From positions 1 to 12,824 of the forward strand of contig WFTU01000359.1 in assembly GCA_015485375.1 (NCBI GenBank): 12,824 nt of DNA, written 5' to 3'. The notes beneath the pieces are model-generated. The model worked only from the letters and a program-made list of their open reading frames with translations, was not told where the DNA came from and made no database searches. Below are positions 6,818 to 12,824 of this stretch, piece after piece (the first letter of the stretch is position 1; each line of letters begins with the position of its first letter). This DNA is from Paracoccaceae bacterium. Its GTDB lineage: Bacteria; Pseudomonadota; Alphaproteobacteria; Rhodobacterales; Rhodobacteraceae. The translations under genes and the position numbers were made by a program.

Positions 6818-8023
6818 ATGGTAGAAGCATTTATTTGCGATTCTATTCGCACGCCCATCGGCCGATATGGCGGCGCGCTATCTTCGGTGCGCGCAGACGA
6901 TCTGGCCGCCATTCCTTTGGGTTACCTGAAGGAAAAGAACCTGCAGGCAGACTGGGCGGCGGTCGATGACCTGATTATGGGCTGTGCAAACCAGGCCGGT
7001 GAAGACAACCGGAATGTGGGGAGGATGGCGGCTCTTCTGGCTGGGTTGCCCATTGATGTTCCCGGAACAACGGTTAACAGATTATGCGGATCCGGTATGG
7101 ATGCTGTAGGTATGGCCGCGCGTGCGATCAAGGCTGGAGATCAGGATTTCATTTTAGCTGGCGGCGTCGAAAGTATGAGTCGGGCACCATTTGTCATGCC
7201 AAAGGCCACAGCCGCTTTTAGTCGATCGAATACGGTGTTTGATACGACGATAGGCTGGCGTTTCATAAATCCTGTGATGAAGGAAAAGTATGGCGTCGAT
7301 TCCATGCCGGAGACCGCCGACAACGTGGCCGCGGATTTCGGAATAAGCCGCGAAGATCAGGACGCCTTCGCACTCCGGTCACAACAGCGGTGGGCAGATG
7401 CTCAGGCGCGCGGGGTTTATGTCGAGGAAATTGTTCCGGTTACAATTCCTCAACGCAGAGGGGAGGCGAAACTTGTCGATACGGATGAACACCCGCGTCC
7501 CGACACGACCATGGAAAAGCTCGCGAAGCTTCGCGGAATAAACGGCGTGGAGAAAACGGTAACTGCGGGAAATTCTTCTGGTGTCAATGATGGCGCGGCC
7601 GCAATTCTGGTGGCTTCGGAAGCGGCCGCAATCAAGCATGGACTTACGCCAATGGCACGGGTGGTCGGAATGGCGGTTGCGGGCGTTGATCCGCGGATCA
7701 TGGGTATCGGTCCGGCACCAGCGGTTCGAAAGGTTCTGGCGCGTACCGGCCTGACGCTGGAGCAAATGGATGTCATCGAGTTGAACGAAGCGTTTGCCGC
7801 ACAAAGTCTCGCAGTATTGCGTGAACTGGGTTTGCCGGACGATGCACCACATGTGAACCCGAACGGAGGGGCCATTGCGATCGGGCATCCGTTGGGAATG
7901 AGCGGCGCGCGCCTGGTTTTAACCGCAACACGACAGCTTCACCGGACGGGTGGGCGATATGCGCTTGCCACGATGTGTATCGGGGTTGGTCAGGGTATTG
8001 CGATCATACTCGAACGGGTTTGA
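6818..8023 (+). CDS. paaJ: 3-oxoadipyl-CoA / 3-oxo-5,6-dehydrosuberyl-CoA thiolase (PaaJ/PcaF type)
   Basis: A 401-residue acetyl-CoA acyltransferase of the thiolase family, usual length. Catalytic residues are visible: nucleophilic Cys90 (NRLCGSGMDAVG), the NEAF motif (323-326), His357 (GGAIAIGHPLGMSGAR) and Cys387 (ATMCIGVGQG). In the phenylacetate pathway PaaJ releases acetyl-CoA from the ring-cleavage product and, after further beta-oxidation, splits 3-oxoadipyl-CoA into succinyl-CoA and acetyl-CoA. The near-identical PcaF performs only the latter step, in the beta-ketoadipate pathway. Sequence alone cannot separate the two. The choice of PaaJ rests on its place as first gene of the operon, 12 nt before paaA and downstream of a PaaR-like operator. 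The start at 6818 has GGAGG at 5 nt. No TM segments or signal peptide, so it is cytoplasmic. Confidence 0.88.
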   Translation: MVEAFICDSIRTPIGRYGGALSSVRADDLAAIPLGYLKEKNLQADWAAVDDLIMGCANQAGEDNRNVGRMAALLAGLPIDVPGTTVNRLCGSGMDAVGMAARAIKAGDQDFILAGGVESMSRAPFVMPKATAAFSRSNTVFDTTIGWRFINPVMKEKYGVDSMPETADNVAADFGISREDQDAFALRSQQRWADAQARGVYVEEIVPVTIPQRRGEAKLVDTDEHPRPDTTMEKLAKLRGINGVEKTVTAGNSSGVNDGAAAILVASEAAAIKHGLTPMARVVGMAVAGVDPRIMGIGPAPAVRKVLARTGLTLEQMDVIELNEAFAAQSLAVLRELGLPDDAPHVNPNGGAIAIGHPLGMSGARLVLTATRQLHRTGGRYALATMCIGVGQGIAIILERV

Positions 8024-8035
8024 GGAGGAAAATGG

Positions 8036-9040
8036 ATGTATGCACAGGTTGTCGAAGGAAGTGGCAAGGGAGTGAAATCCGCCAAGGATATGTCGCCCGA
8101 GGAGCTGGACTTCCAGAGCAAAATTGATGCCGGCCAGAAGATAGAACCGAAAGAATGGATGCCGGAAGGCTATCGTAAAACCCTGATCCGCCAGATCAGC
8201 CAGCACGCGCATTCCGAGGTTGTCGGGCAGCTGCCGGAAGGAAACTGGATCACACGGGCGCCGACTCTGGAACGCAAGGCGATCCTCTTGGCGAAGGTTC
8301 AGGACGAAGCGGGCCATGGGTTGTATCTTTACAGCGCTGCAGAAACCCTCGGGATTTCGCGTGACGAAATGTATGACCAGTTGCATTCCGGCAAGGCCAA
8401 GTATTCGTCAATCTTCAACTATCCAACACTGAACTGGGCTGACATCGGTGCGGTGGGCTGGTTGGTTGACGGTGCAGCGATCATGAATCAGGTCGCATTG
8501 CAGCGGACATCCTACGGGCCCTATTCCCGCGCCATGATCCGAATTTGCAAAGAGGAAAGTTTTCACCAGCGTCAGGGTTTCGATATCATGATGAAAATGT
8601 GCCGCGGGACCGACGCACAAAAAGCCATGGCGCAGGATGCCATGAACCGGTTCTGGTGGCCGGCGCTGATGATGTTTGGCCCGTCGGACAAGGATTCAGT
8701 CCACTCGGCCGAAAGCATGGCGTGGAAAATCAAGATCAACACCAATGACGAGCTGCGCCAGAAATTCGTCGACCAGACGGTTCCGCAAGCCGAGTATCTC
8801 GGCCTTACGATCCCGGACGAAAACCTTTCCTGGAATGAAGAAAAGGGCGGGTATGATTTCACCGATCCGGATTGGGACGAGTTTTTTCAGGTGATCTCCG
8901 GCAATGGTCCATGCAACGCCGAGCGGATGCGCGCGCGCACCGAAGCCTGGGACCAGGGCGCGTGGTTTCGCGACGGTCTGAGCGCCTATGCTGAAAAACA
9001 CGCTGGTGACAACGCAAATCAGGGAGTGAAAGATGTCTAA
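8036..9040 (+). CDS. paaA: 1,2-phenylacetyl-CoA epoxidase, catalytic subunit PaaA
   Basis: The di-iron oxygenase subunit of the PaaABCE complex, which uses O2 and electrons from PaaE to form the ring-1,2-epoxide of phenylacetyl-CoA. The 334-residue ferritin-like protein carries two ExxH iron-ligand motifs in a four-helix-bundle context: E91-x-x-H94 (QDEAGHGLYLYSAAE) and E174-x-x-H177 (CKEESFHQRQGFD). The length is slightly above the usual 310-330. The start at 8036 is preferred over the out-of-frame ATG at 8032; GAGGAGG (8022-8028) sits 7 nt upstream and overlaps the thiolase stop. The last 8 nt overlap paaB, indicating coupled translation of subunits. Confidence 0.96.
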   Translation: MYAQVVEGSGKGVKSAKDMSPEELDFQSKIDAGQKIEPKEWMPEGYRKTLIRQISQHAHSEVVGQLPEGNWITRAPTLERKAILLAKVQDEAGHGLYLYSAAETLGISRDEMYDQLHSGKAKYSSIFNYPTLNWADIGAVGWLVDGAAIMNQVALQRTSYGPYSRAMIRICKEESFHQRQGFDIMMKMCRGTDAQKAMAQDAMNRFWWPALMMFGPSDKDSVHSAESMAWKIKINTNDELRQKFVDQTVPQAEYLGLTIPDENLSWNEEKGGYDFTDPDWDEFFQVISGNGPCNAERMRARTEAWDQGAWFRDGLSAYAEKHAGDNANQGVKDV

Positions 9041-9317
9041 AGAATGGCCCCTCTGGGAAGTATTTATTCGCGGCCAGCATGGTCTGAGCCACCGTCATGT
9101 CGGCAGTCTGCATGCGCCGGATTCCGAGATGGCAATCAGGAATGCGCGCGACGTCTATACCCGCCGGAACGAGGGGGTAAGCATCTGGGTCGTCAAGGCC
9201 GCAGATATTACCGCGACCTCGCCAAGCGAAAAAGGCCCGCTATTCGAACCGTCAAACGACAAGGTTTACAGACACCCGACGTTCTTCAACATTCCCGACG
9301 AAGTAGGAGCGATGTAA
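9033..9317 (+). CDS. paaB: 1,2-phenylacetyl-CoA epoxidase subunit PaaB
   Basis: A small (94-residue) subunit of the multicomponent epoxidase, thought to bridge PaaAC heterodimers or help organise the complex; it has no catalytic residues of its own. Family signatures are WPLWEVFIRGQHGLSHRHVG near the N-terminus (5-24) and the central block DSEMAIRNARDVYTRRNEGV (30-49) followed by SIWVV. Length and motifs are typical. The start has GGGAG (9022-9026) at 6 nt inside paaA, and the gene overlaps paaA by 8 nt. Its TAA shares one base with the paaC ATG (TAATG). Confidence 0.95.
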   Translation: MSKEWPLWEVFIRGQHGLSHRHVGSLHAPDSEMAIRNARDVYTRRNEGVSIWVVKAADITATSPSEKGPLFEPSNDKVYRHPTFFNIPDEVGAM

Positions 9318-10075
9318 TGTCCGGCGACAACGACTTGTTCGAGTTTCTGCTGCGCATGGGGGACAACACCCTGGTTTTGGGTCACCGTGTGTCCGAATGG
9401 TGTGGCCATTCTCCGGTTCTGGAGGAAGATATCGCGCTGGCCAATGTTGCGCTTGATCTGATTGGCCAAACGCGGATGTGGCTGGATTTTGCAGGTGACG
9501 TCGAGGGAAAAGGCCGGGATGCCGATGCGCTCGCCTACCGCCGCGATGTCTGGGATTTCCGCAACGCGCTGCTTGTCGAGCGTCCGAACGGAAACTTTGG
9601 TGAAACCCTGATGCGGCAATTCCTGTTCGACGCCTGGCATCATGCCATGCTGTCGCGTTTGGCGGAGTCCGGCGATGACCGTATTGCCGCGATCGCCGCA
9701 AAAGCAGTGAAGGAAGCGGCCTATCATCTTGAGCGTTCGGCCGATCTGGTGGTCCGGCTCGGGGATGGCACAAGCGAGAGCCACGAAAAAATGCAGGACG
9801 CTCTTGACGATTACTGGCCATATACGGGCGAATTGTTTGCCGCGGATTCGGTTGACGAGGTTTTGATTGCGCGAGGTATCGTGCCGGAATTGGATACCGT
9901 TCGTTCCGAATGGGATCAGACGGTCAATCGAATTCTGACTGATGCGACCCTGAATATTCCGGATGGTTCTTTCCAGCATAAAGGTGGTAAAACCGGCACA
10001 CATACAGAGCACCTCGGACATATCCTGACGGAAATGCAGTTTTTACAGCGGGCCTATCCGGACGCGAGCTGGTAA
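9317..10075 (+). CDS. paaC: 1,2-phenylacetyl-CoA epoxidase structural subunit PaaC
   Basis: The ferritin-like partner of PaaA in the heterodimeric core of the epoxidase. It keeps the helical bundle but is not the catalytic di-iron subunit. The 252-residue protein shows the family blocks LRMGDNTLVLGHRVSEWCGH (12-31), EEDIALANVALDLIGQ (36-51), KEAAYHLERSADLVVRLGDG (132-151) and the C-terminal HTEHLGHILTEMQFLQRAYP (229-248). The true start is ATG 9317, overlapping the paaB stop by 1 nt, with AGGAG (9305-9309) at 7 nt. The same frame is open back to 9044, but that part lies over paaB and shows no PaaC similarity. Length is typical (about 250). Confidence 0.95.
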   Translation: MSGDNDLFEFLLRMGDNTLVLGHRVSEWCGHSPVLEEDIALANVALDLIGQTRMWLDFAGDVEGKGRDADALAYRRDVWDFRNALLVERPNGNFGETLMRQFLFDAWHHAMLSRLAESGDDRIAAIAAKAVKEAAYHLERSADLVVRLGDGTSESHEKMQDALDDYWPYTGELFAADSVDEVLIARGIVPELDTVRSEWDQTVNRILTDATLNIPDGSFQHKGGKTGTHTEHLGHILTEMQFLQRAYPDASW

Positions 10076-10080
10076 ATTCG

Positions 10081-10575
10081 ATGGTGCAGCAAGGCAAGCC
10101 AGATGTGGAACAGATATGGAAATGGCTGGATACGGTTCCCGATCCGGAAATTCCGGTTATTTCTCTTGTTGATCTTGGCATCATTCGCGACGTTGTGTGG
10201 AATGACGGCTGTTTGCGCGTGACAGTAACGCCTACCTACTCCGGCTGCCCGGCGACGAGCATCATCAATCTTGATATCGAAACGGCCCTATTGGATCGCG
10301 GGATAGAAAAAATCGAGATTGTAAAAGTGCTTTCGCCGCCGTGGTCAACCGGCTGGATATCCGAAAGCGGCCGCGAGAAATTGCGTGCATACGGAATTGT
10401 TCCCCCGCAAGAGGGGACAGCCTGCGGAACCGGAGGGTCGTCACCCGAAGTTTCCTGCCCGCGGTGTGACTCGAAAAACACCGAACTGGTTAGCAAGTTC
10501 GGCTCCACTCCCTGCAAATCCAGTTACCGCTGCAAGGATTGTCTGGAACCGTTCGACTACTTCAAATGTATTTAG
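10081..10575 (+). CDS. paaD: Phenylacetyl-CoA epoxidase maturation protein PaaD (MIP18/DUF59 family)
   Basis: A 164-residue MIP18-like protein needed in vivo for epoxidase activity, probably in assembling Fe-S or iron centres; it is not part of the purified complex. The N-terminal DUF59 domain (about 8-100) has the DPEIPVISLVDLGIIRDV signature (21-38) and YSGCPAT with the conserved Cys56. The C-terminus is a zinc-ribbon-like unit: C126-x-x-C129 (CPRC) and C151-x-x-C154 (CKDC), with additional C145 and C163. This is the usual PaaD architecture and separates it from generic SufT proteins. The start lies 5 nt after the paaC stop without a convincing Shine-Dalgarno, so translation is probably coupled to paaC. 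Its stop overlaps the paaE ribosome binding site. Confidence 0.94.
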   Translation: MVQQGKPDVEQIWKWLDTVPDPEIPVISLVDLGIIRDVVWNDGCLRVTVTPTYSGCPATSIINLDIETALLDRGIEKIEIVKVLSPPWSTGWISESGREKLRAYGIVPPQEGTACGTGGSSPEVSCPRCDSKNTELVSKFGSTPCKSSYRCKDCLEPFDYFKCI

Positions 10576-10578
10576 GAG
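10574..10578 (+). promoter_or_regulatory. Ribosome binding site that fixes the paaE start
   Basis: AGGAG, 7 nt before ATG 10586 and overlapping the paaD stop. It excludes the in-frame upstream start at 10385, which lies deep inside paaD and would add 67 residues unrelated to the reductase. Confidence 0.75.
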
Positions 10579-10585
10579 ACCGAAA

Positions 10586-11662
10586 ATGACCAAATTCCAT
10601 GCGCTCAAGGTAACGGATGTGCAAAACACGATCCGTGATGCGGTTGTTGTCACGCTGCAACCCGAAGAAACAGATGCCGCGAATTTCGAGTTTATTCAGG
10701 GTCAATATCTGACGTTCCGCAAAGAAGTGGATGGCGAGGAAATTCGCCGGTCGTACTCGATTTGCTCCGGCAAGGATGATGGTGTGTTGCGTATCGGGAT
10801 CAAGCGGGTAAGTGGCGGTCGGTTTTCCAACTGGGCAAATGACAACCTGAAGCCCGGCGATACGCTGGAGGCCATGCCGCCAACGGGCGGATTTCACGCG
10901 CCGCTGCAGGCCGATGCACAGAAGCACTACCTCGGGTTTGCGGGAGGGAGCGGGATCACACCCGTTCTTTCGATCATAAAAACCACGCTTGCGCGTGAAC
11001 CCGCTAGCCAGTTCACACTGCTGTATGCGAACCGCTCCGTCAGCACGATCATGTTCCGCGAAGAACTAGAAGACCTGAAAAACATCTATATGGGGCGCTT
11101 CAATGTTATCCATATTCTGGAGGACGATGCGCAGGAAATCGATTTGTTTACGGGAAGAATTGACGCAAAAAAATGCGAAGCCCTGTTTTCCGGATGGATC
11201 GATATCGATGCCGTGGATCTGGCCTATATTTGCGGACCGGAACCGATGATGCTCGGGATTGTCGAGGCTCTGAAACAGCATGGAATTGACGAGAGCCGGA
11301 TAAAATATGAGTTGTTTGAGACCGCGGCCGCCACTGGTCAGCGGGCAGAACAGCCTTCGCCCCGGCGTGCAGAGGGTTTGGAAGAGGTTGAGGCGTCGGT
11401 GACGCTCGACGGAACCACCCGTGTTTTCCGGATGTCGAAAACGGGCCAGTCGCTGCTCGAGGCAGCACTGGAAAATCATCTCGATGTCCCGTTTTCCTGC
11501 AAATCGGGAATTTGCTCGACCTGCAAAGCGAAAGTGCTGGAAGGAGAGGTGGAAATGGTGGCGAACCATGCTCTCGAGGATTACGAGGTCGAGCAGGGTT
11601 ACGTCCTCACATGTCAGTGTCATCCGGTTTCCGATCGGGTCGCCGTTGATTACGATCAGTAG
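10586..11662 (+). CDS. paaE: 1,2-phenylacetyl-CoA epoxidase reductase subunit PaaE
   Basis: The NADPH-dependent electron-transfer subunit of the epoxidase. The 358-residue protein has an N-terminal FAD-binding ferredoxin-reductase domain (about 1-110, with R55-S-Y-S and the PPTGGF loop at 98-103), an NAD(P)-binding domain (about 113-250, GFAGGSGITP at 117-126 and YICGPEPMM at 214-222), and a C-terminal plant-type 2Fe-2S ferredoxin domain (about 268-358). The ferredoxin domain carries C305-x4-C310-x2-C313 and C343. This order (reductase then ferredoxin) is that of PaaE and class IA-like reductases. All expected cofactor residues are present, and the length is typical. It is the last gene of the paa run; glpK follows after 53 nt. 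Confidence 0.96.
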   Translation: MTKFHALKVTDVQNTIRDAVVVTLQPEETDAANFEFIQGQYLTFRKEVDGEEIRRSYSICSGKDDGVLRIGIKRVSGGRFSNWANDNLKPGDTLEAMPPTGGFHAPLQADAQKHYLGFAGGSGITPVLSIIKTTLAREPASQFTLLYANRSVSTIMFREELEDLKNIYMGRFNVIHILEDDAQEIDLFTGRIDAKKCEALFSGWIDIDAVDLAYICGPEPMMLGIVEALKQHGIDESRIKYELFETAAATGQRAEQPSPRRAEGLEEVEASVTLDGTTRVFRMSKTGQSLLEAALENHLDVPFSCKSGICSTCKAKVLEGEVEMVANHALEDYEVEQGYVLTCQCHPVSDRVAVDYDQ

Positions 11663-11715
11663 CCACCGGGATTTTACTTTGCTATCCTGAAACGGATTTT
11701 GTGTCGGGGTAGCAA

Positions 11716-12824
11716 ATGAAATACATATTGGCGATAGATCAGGGCACGACCTCCAGCCGTGCAATTCTGTTTGACGCAGACATGCGGGTTGCCGCTGTTG
11801 CACAGCAGGAGTTCACACAGGTTTTTCCGGCTTCGGGCTGGGTCGAGCATGATCCGGAAGAAATATGGTCAAGCGTGGTAAGCGTTTGCCGCAAAGTCGG
11901 CGAGGAGGTCCCTGACGGTTCGATTGCCGCTATCGGAATCACAAACCAACGAGAGACTACTGTCGTTTGGAACAGTCAAACCGGTGCTCCGATCTATAAC
12001 GCCATTGTCTGGCAGGACCGCCGTACATCCACGTATTGTGACCAGCTGCGGGCCGAGGGTTTTAGCGAAACAGTGCAGGGTCGCACCGGTCTGTTGCTCG
12101 ATCCGTATTTCTCGGGAACCAAGCTCAAGTGGATTCTCGACAATGTTGAAGGCGCGCGGAATCTGGCTGCGCACGGGGAGTTGGCCTTCGGGACTATCGA
12201 CAGCTTTCTTCTCTGGCGCCTAACGGGAGGCACGGTCCATGCAACCGATGCAACAAATGCTGCCCGCACGATGCTGTACGACATCAAAAAGGGGTGTTGG
12301 GACACGAAGATTTGCGAGAAGCTGGATATCCCGGTCTCGCTCCTTCCGGAAGTCCGCGATTGTGCTGCGGATTTCGGGTATGCTGATCCTTCGATATTGG
12401 GGAGCGAAATACCGATTTGCGGAATAGCCGGAGATCAGCAGGCTGCAACCATCGGGCAGGCGTGTTTCGAGCCGGGAATGATGAAGGCGACCTACGGCAC
12501 GGGGTGTTTTGCCCTGATGAATACGGGGGCAAACCTTGTGCTCTCGAAAAACCGCTTGCTCGGGACCATTGCCTATCAACTGGATGGCAAGACGACCTAT
12601 GCCCTAGAGGGTTCGATTTTTGTTGCCGGTGCTGTGGTGCAGTGGTTGCGCGACGGTCTGGGAATTATCGAAAATGCTGCCGATACACAAAGGATGGCTG
12701 AGTCGGCAGACCCAGACCAGCAGATTTACCTTGTTCCGGCGTTCACCGGTTTGGGCGCCCCCTACTGGGATGCCGAAGCGCGGGGGGCAATCTTCGGGTT
12801 GACCCGCAACACTGGCCGGAATGA
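11716..12824 (+). CDS. glpK: Glycerol kinase GlpK (3' end outside window)
   Basis: ATP-dependent phosphorylation of glycerol to sn-glycerol 3-phosphate in the cytoplasm. The frame is open from ATG 11716 to the window edge, 369 codons plus two bases of roughly 495-500 expected, so about a quarter is missing because of the cut and not because of a mutation. FGGY-kinase landmarks are the phosphate-binding DQGTTSSRAILFD (8-20), ITNQRETTVVW (75-85) with the glycerol ligands R79 and E80, W99, Y131 and D240 (IAGDQQAA), GTGCFALMNTG (261-271) and PAFTGLGAPYW (341-351). These match the glycerol-binding positions known in the E. coli enzyme, so glycerol rather than another polyol is the likely substrate. 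GGGGT (11706-11710) lies 5 nt before the start. glpF and glpD are not visible; the gene may have its own weak promoter in the 53-nt gap or be read from paaE. Confidence 0.95.
   Translation, partial: MKYILAIDQGTTSSRAILFDADMRVAAVAQQEFTQVFPASGWVEHDPEEIWSSVVSVCRKVGEEVPDGSIAAIGITNQRETTVVWNSQTGAPIYNAIVWQDRRTSTYCDQLRAEGFSETVQGRTGLLLDPYFSGTKLKWILDNVEGARNLAAHGELAFGTIDSFLLWRLTGGTVHATDATNAARTMLYDIKKGCWDTKICEKLDIPVSLLPEVRDCAADFGYADPSILGSEIPICGIAGDQQAATIGQACFEPGMMKATYGTGCFALMNTGANLVLSKNRLLGTIAYQLDGKTTYALEGSIFVAGAVVQWLRDGLGIIENAADTQRMAESADPDQQIYLVPAFTGLGAPYWDAEARGAIFGLTRNTGRN

Noticed and set aside
9252..10021. Two overlapping minus-strand frames (189 and 251 codons) opposite paaC
   Set aside because: Both are antisense to paaC, which has family motifs throughout and a good start. 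The antisense products are not recognisable.
11683..11701. Terminator after paaE (ATCC, 6-nt loop, GGAT, then TTTT)
   Set aside because: A 4-bp stem is too weak and easily arises by chance.
1..12824. Mobile element, CRISPR array, tRNA or prophage content
   Set aside because: No transposase or integrase motif, no regularly spaced repeats, no tRNA-like cloverleaf and no phage gene was seen. All genes are codirectional housekeeping or catabolic genes.

Overview
The window looks like chromosomal DNA of a motile, aerobic, heterotrophic alphaproteobacterium, most likely of the Rhodobacterales/Roseobacter type. The reasons are the moderately high GC, the flagellar order motB-flgE-flgK-flgL-flgI, a complete aerobic phenylacetyl-CoA epoxidase set, and CtrA-like boxes in front of flagellar genes. 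This placement is an inference from gene content and order. Every gene I can support is on the + strand, packed tightly, with short gaps or small overlaps.

Region 1 (1-780): the last codons of an unidentified gene overlap (ATGA) the start of tlyA, an S4-domain 2'-O-methyltransferase for ribosomal RNA.

Region 2 (781-6681): a flagellar block. motB (stator, PG-binding subunit) is followed by a short intergenic region and then a tight run flgE (hook), flgK and flgL (hook-filament junction) and flgI (P-ring, with a Sec signal peptide). The short regions in front of motB and of flgE each hold two TTAA-like half-sites separated by exactly 7 nt, the geometry of CtrA boxes. motA, flgH, flgA and the export apparatus are not in the window.

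Region 3 (6682-11662): a phenylacetate catabolic operon. A 136-nt regulatory gap has an AT-rich stretch and a palindrome that agrees with the TetR-family PaaR operator pattern at all but one position. Then come a PaaJ/PcaF-type thiolase and paaA, paaB, paaC, paaD and paaE. PaaABCE form the multicomponent di-iron epoxidase that converts phenylacetyl-CoA to its ring-1,2-epoxide; PaaD is the Fe-S assembly factor usually encoded with it. The thiolase acts at the lower end of the same pathway. The CoA ligase (paaK), isomerase/hydrolase/dehydrogenase genes (paaG, paaZ, paaF, paaH) and regulator paaR are not here.

Region 4 (11716-end): the first 369 codons of glycerol kinase (glpK), cut by the window edge.

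I found no RNA gene, mobile element, CRISPR array or prophage. No stretch over 300 bases lacks a gene. The contents are recognisable families. The least described points are the regulatory ones: two CtrA-like boxes, the PaaR-like operator, and the direct abutment of motility and phenylacetate operons without an obvious terminator. I did not see a credible novel system.
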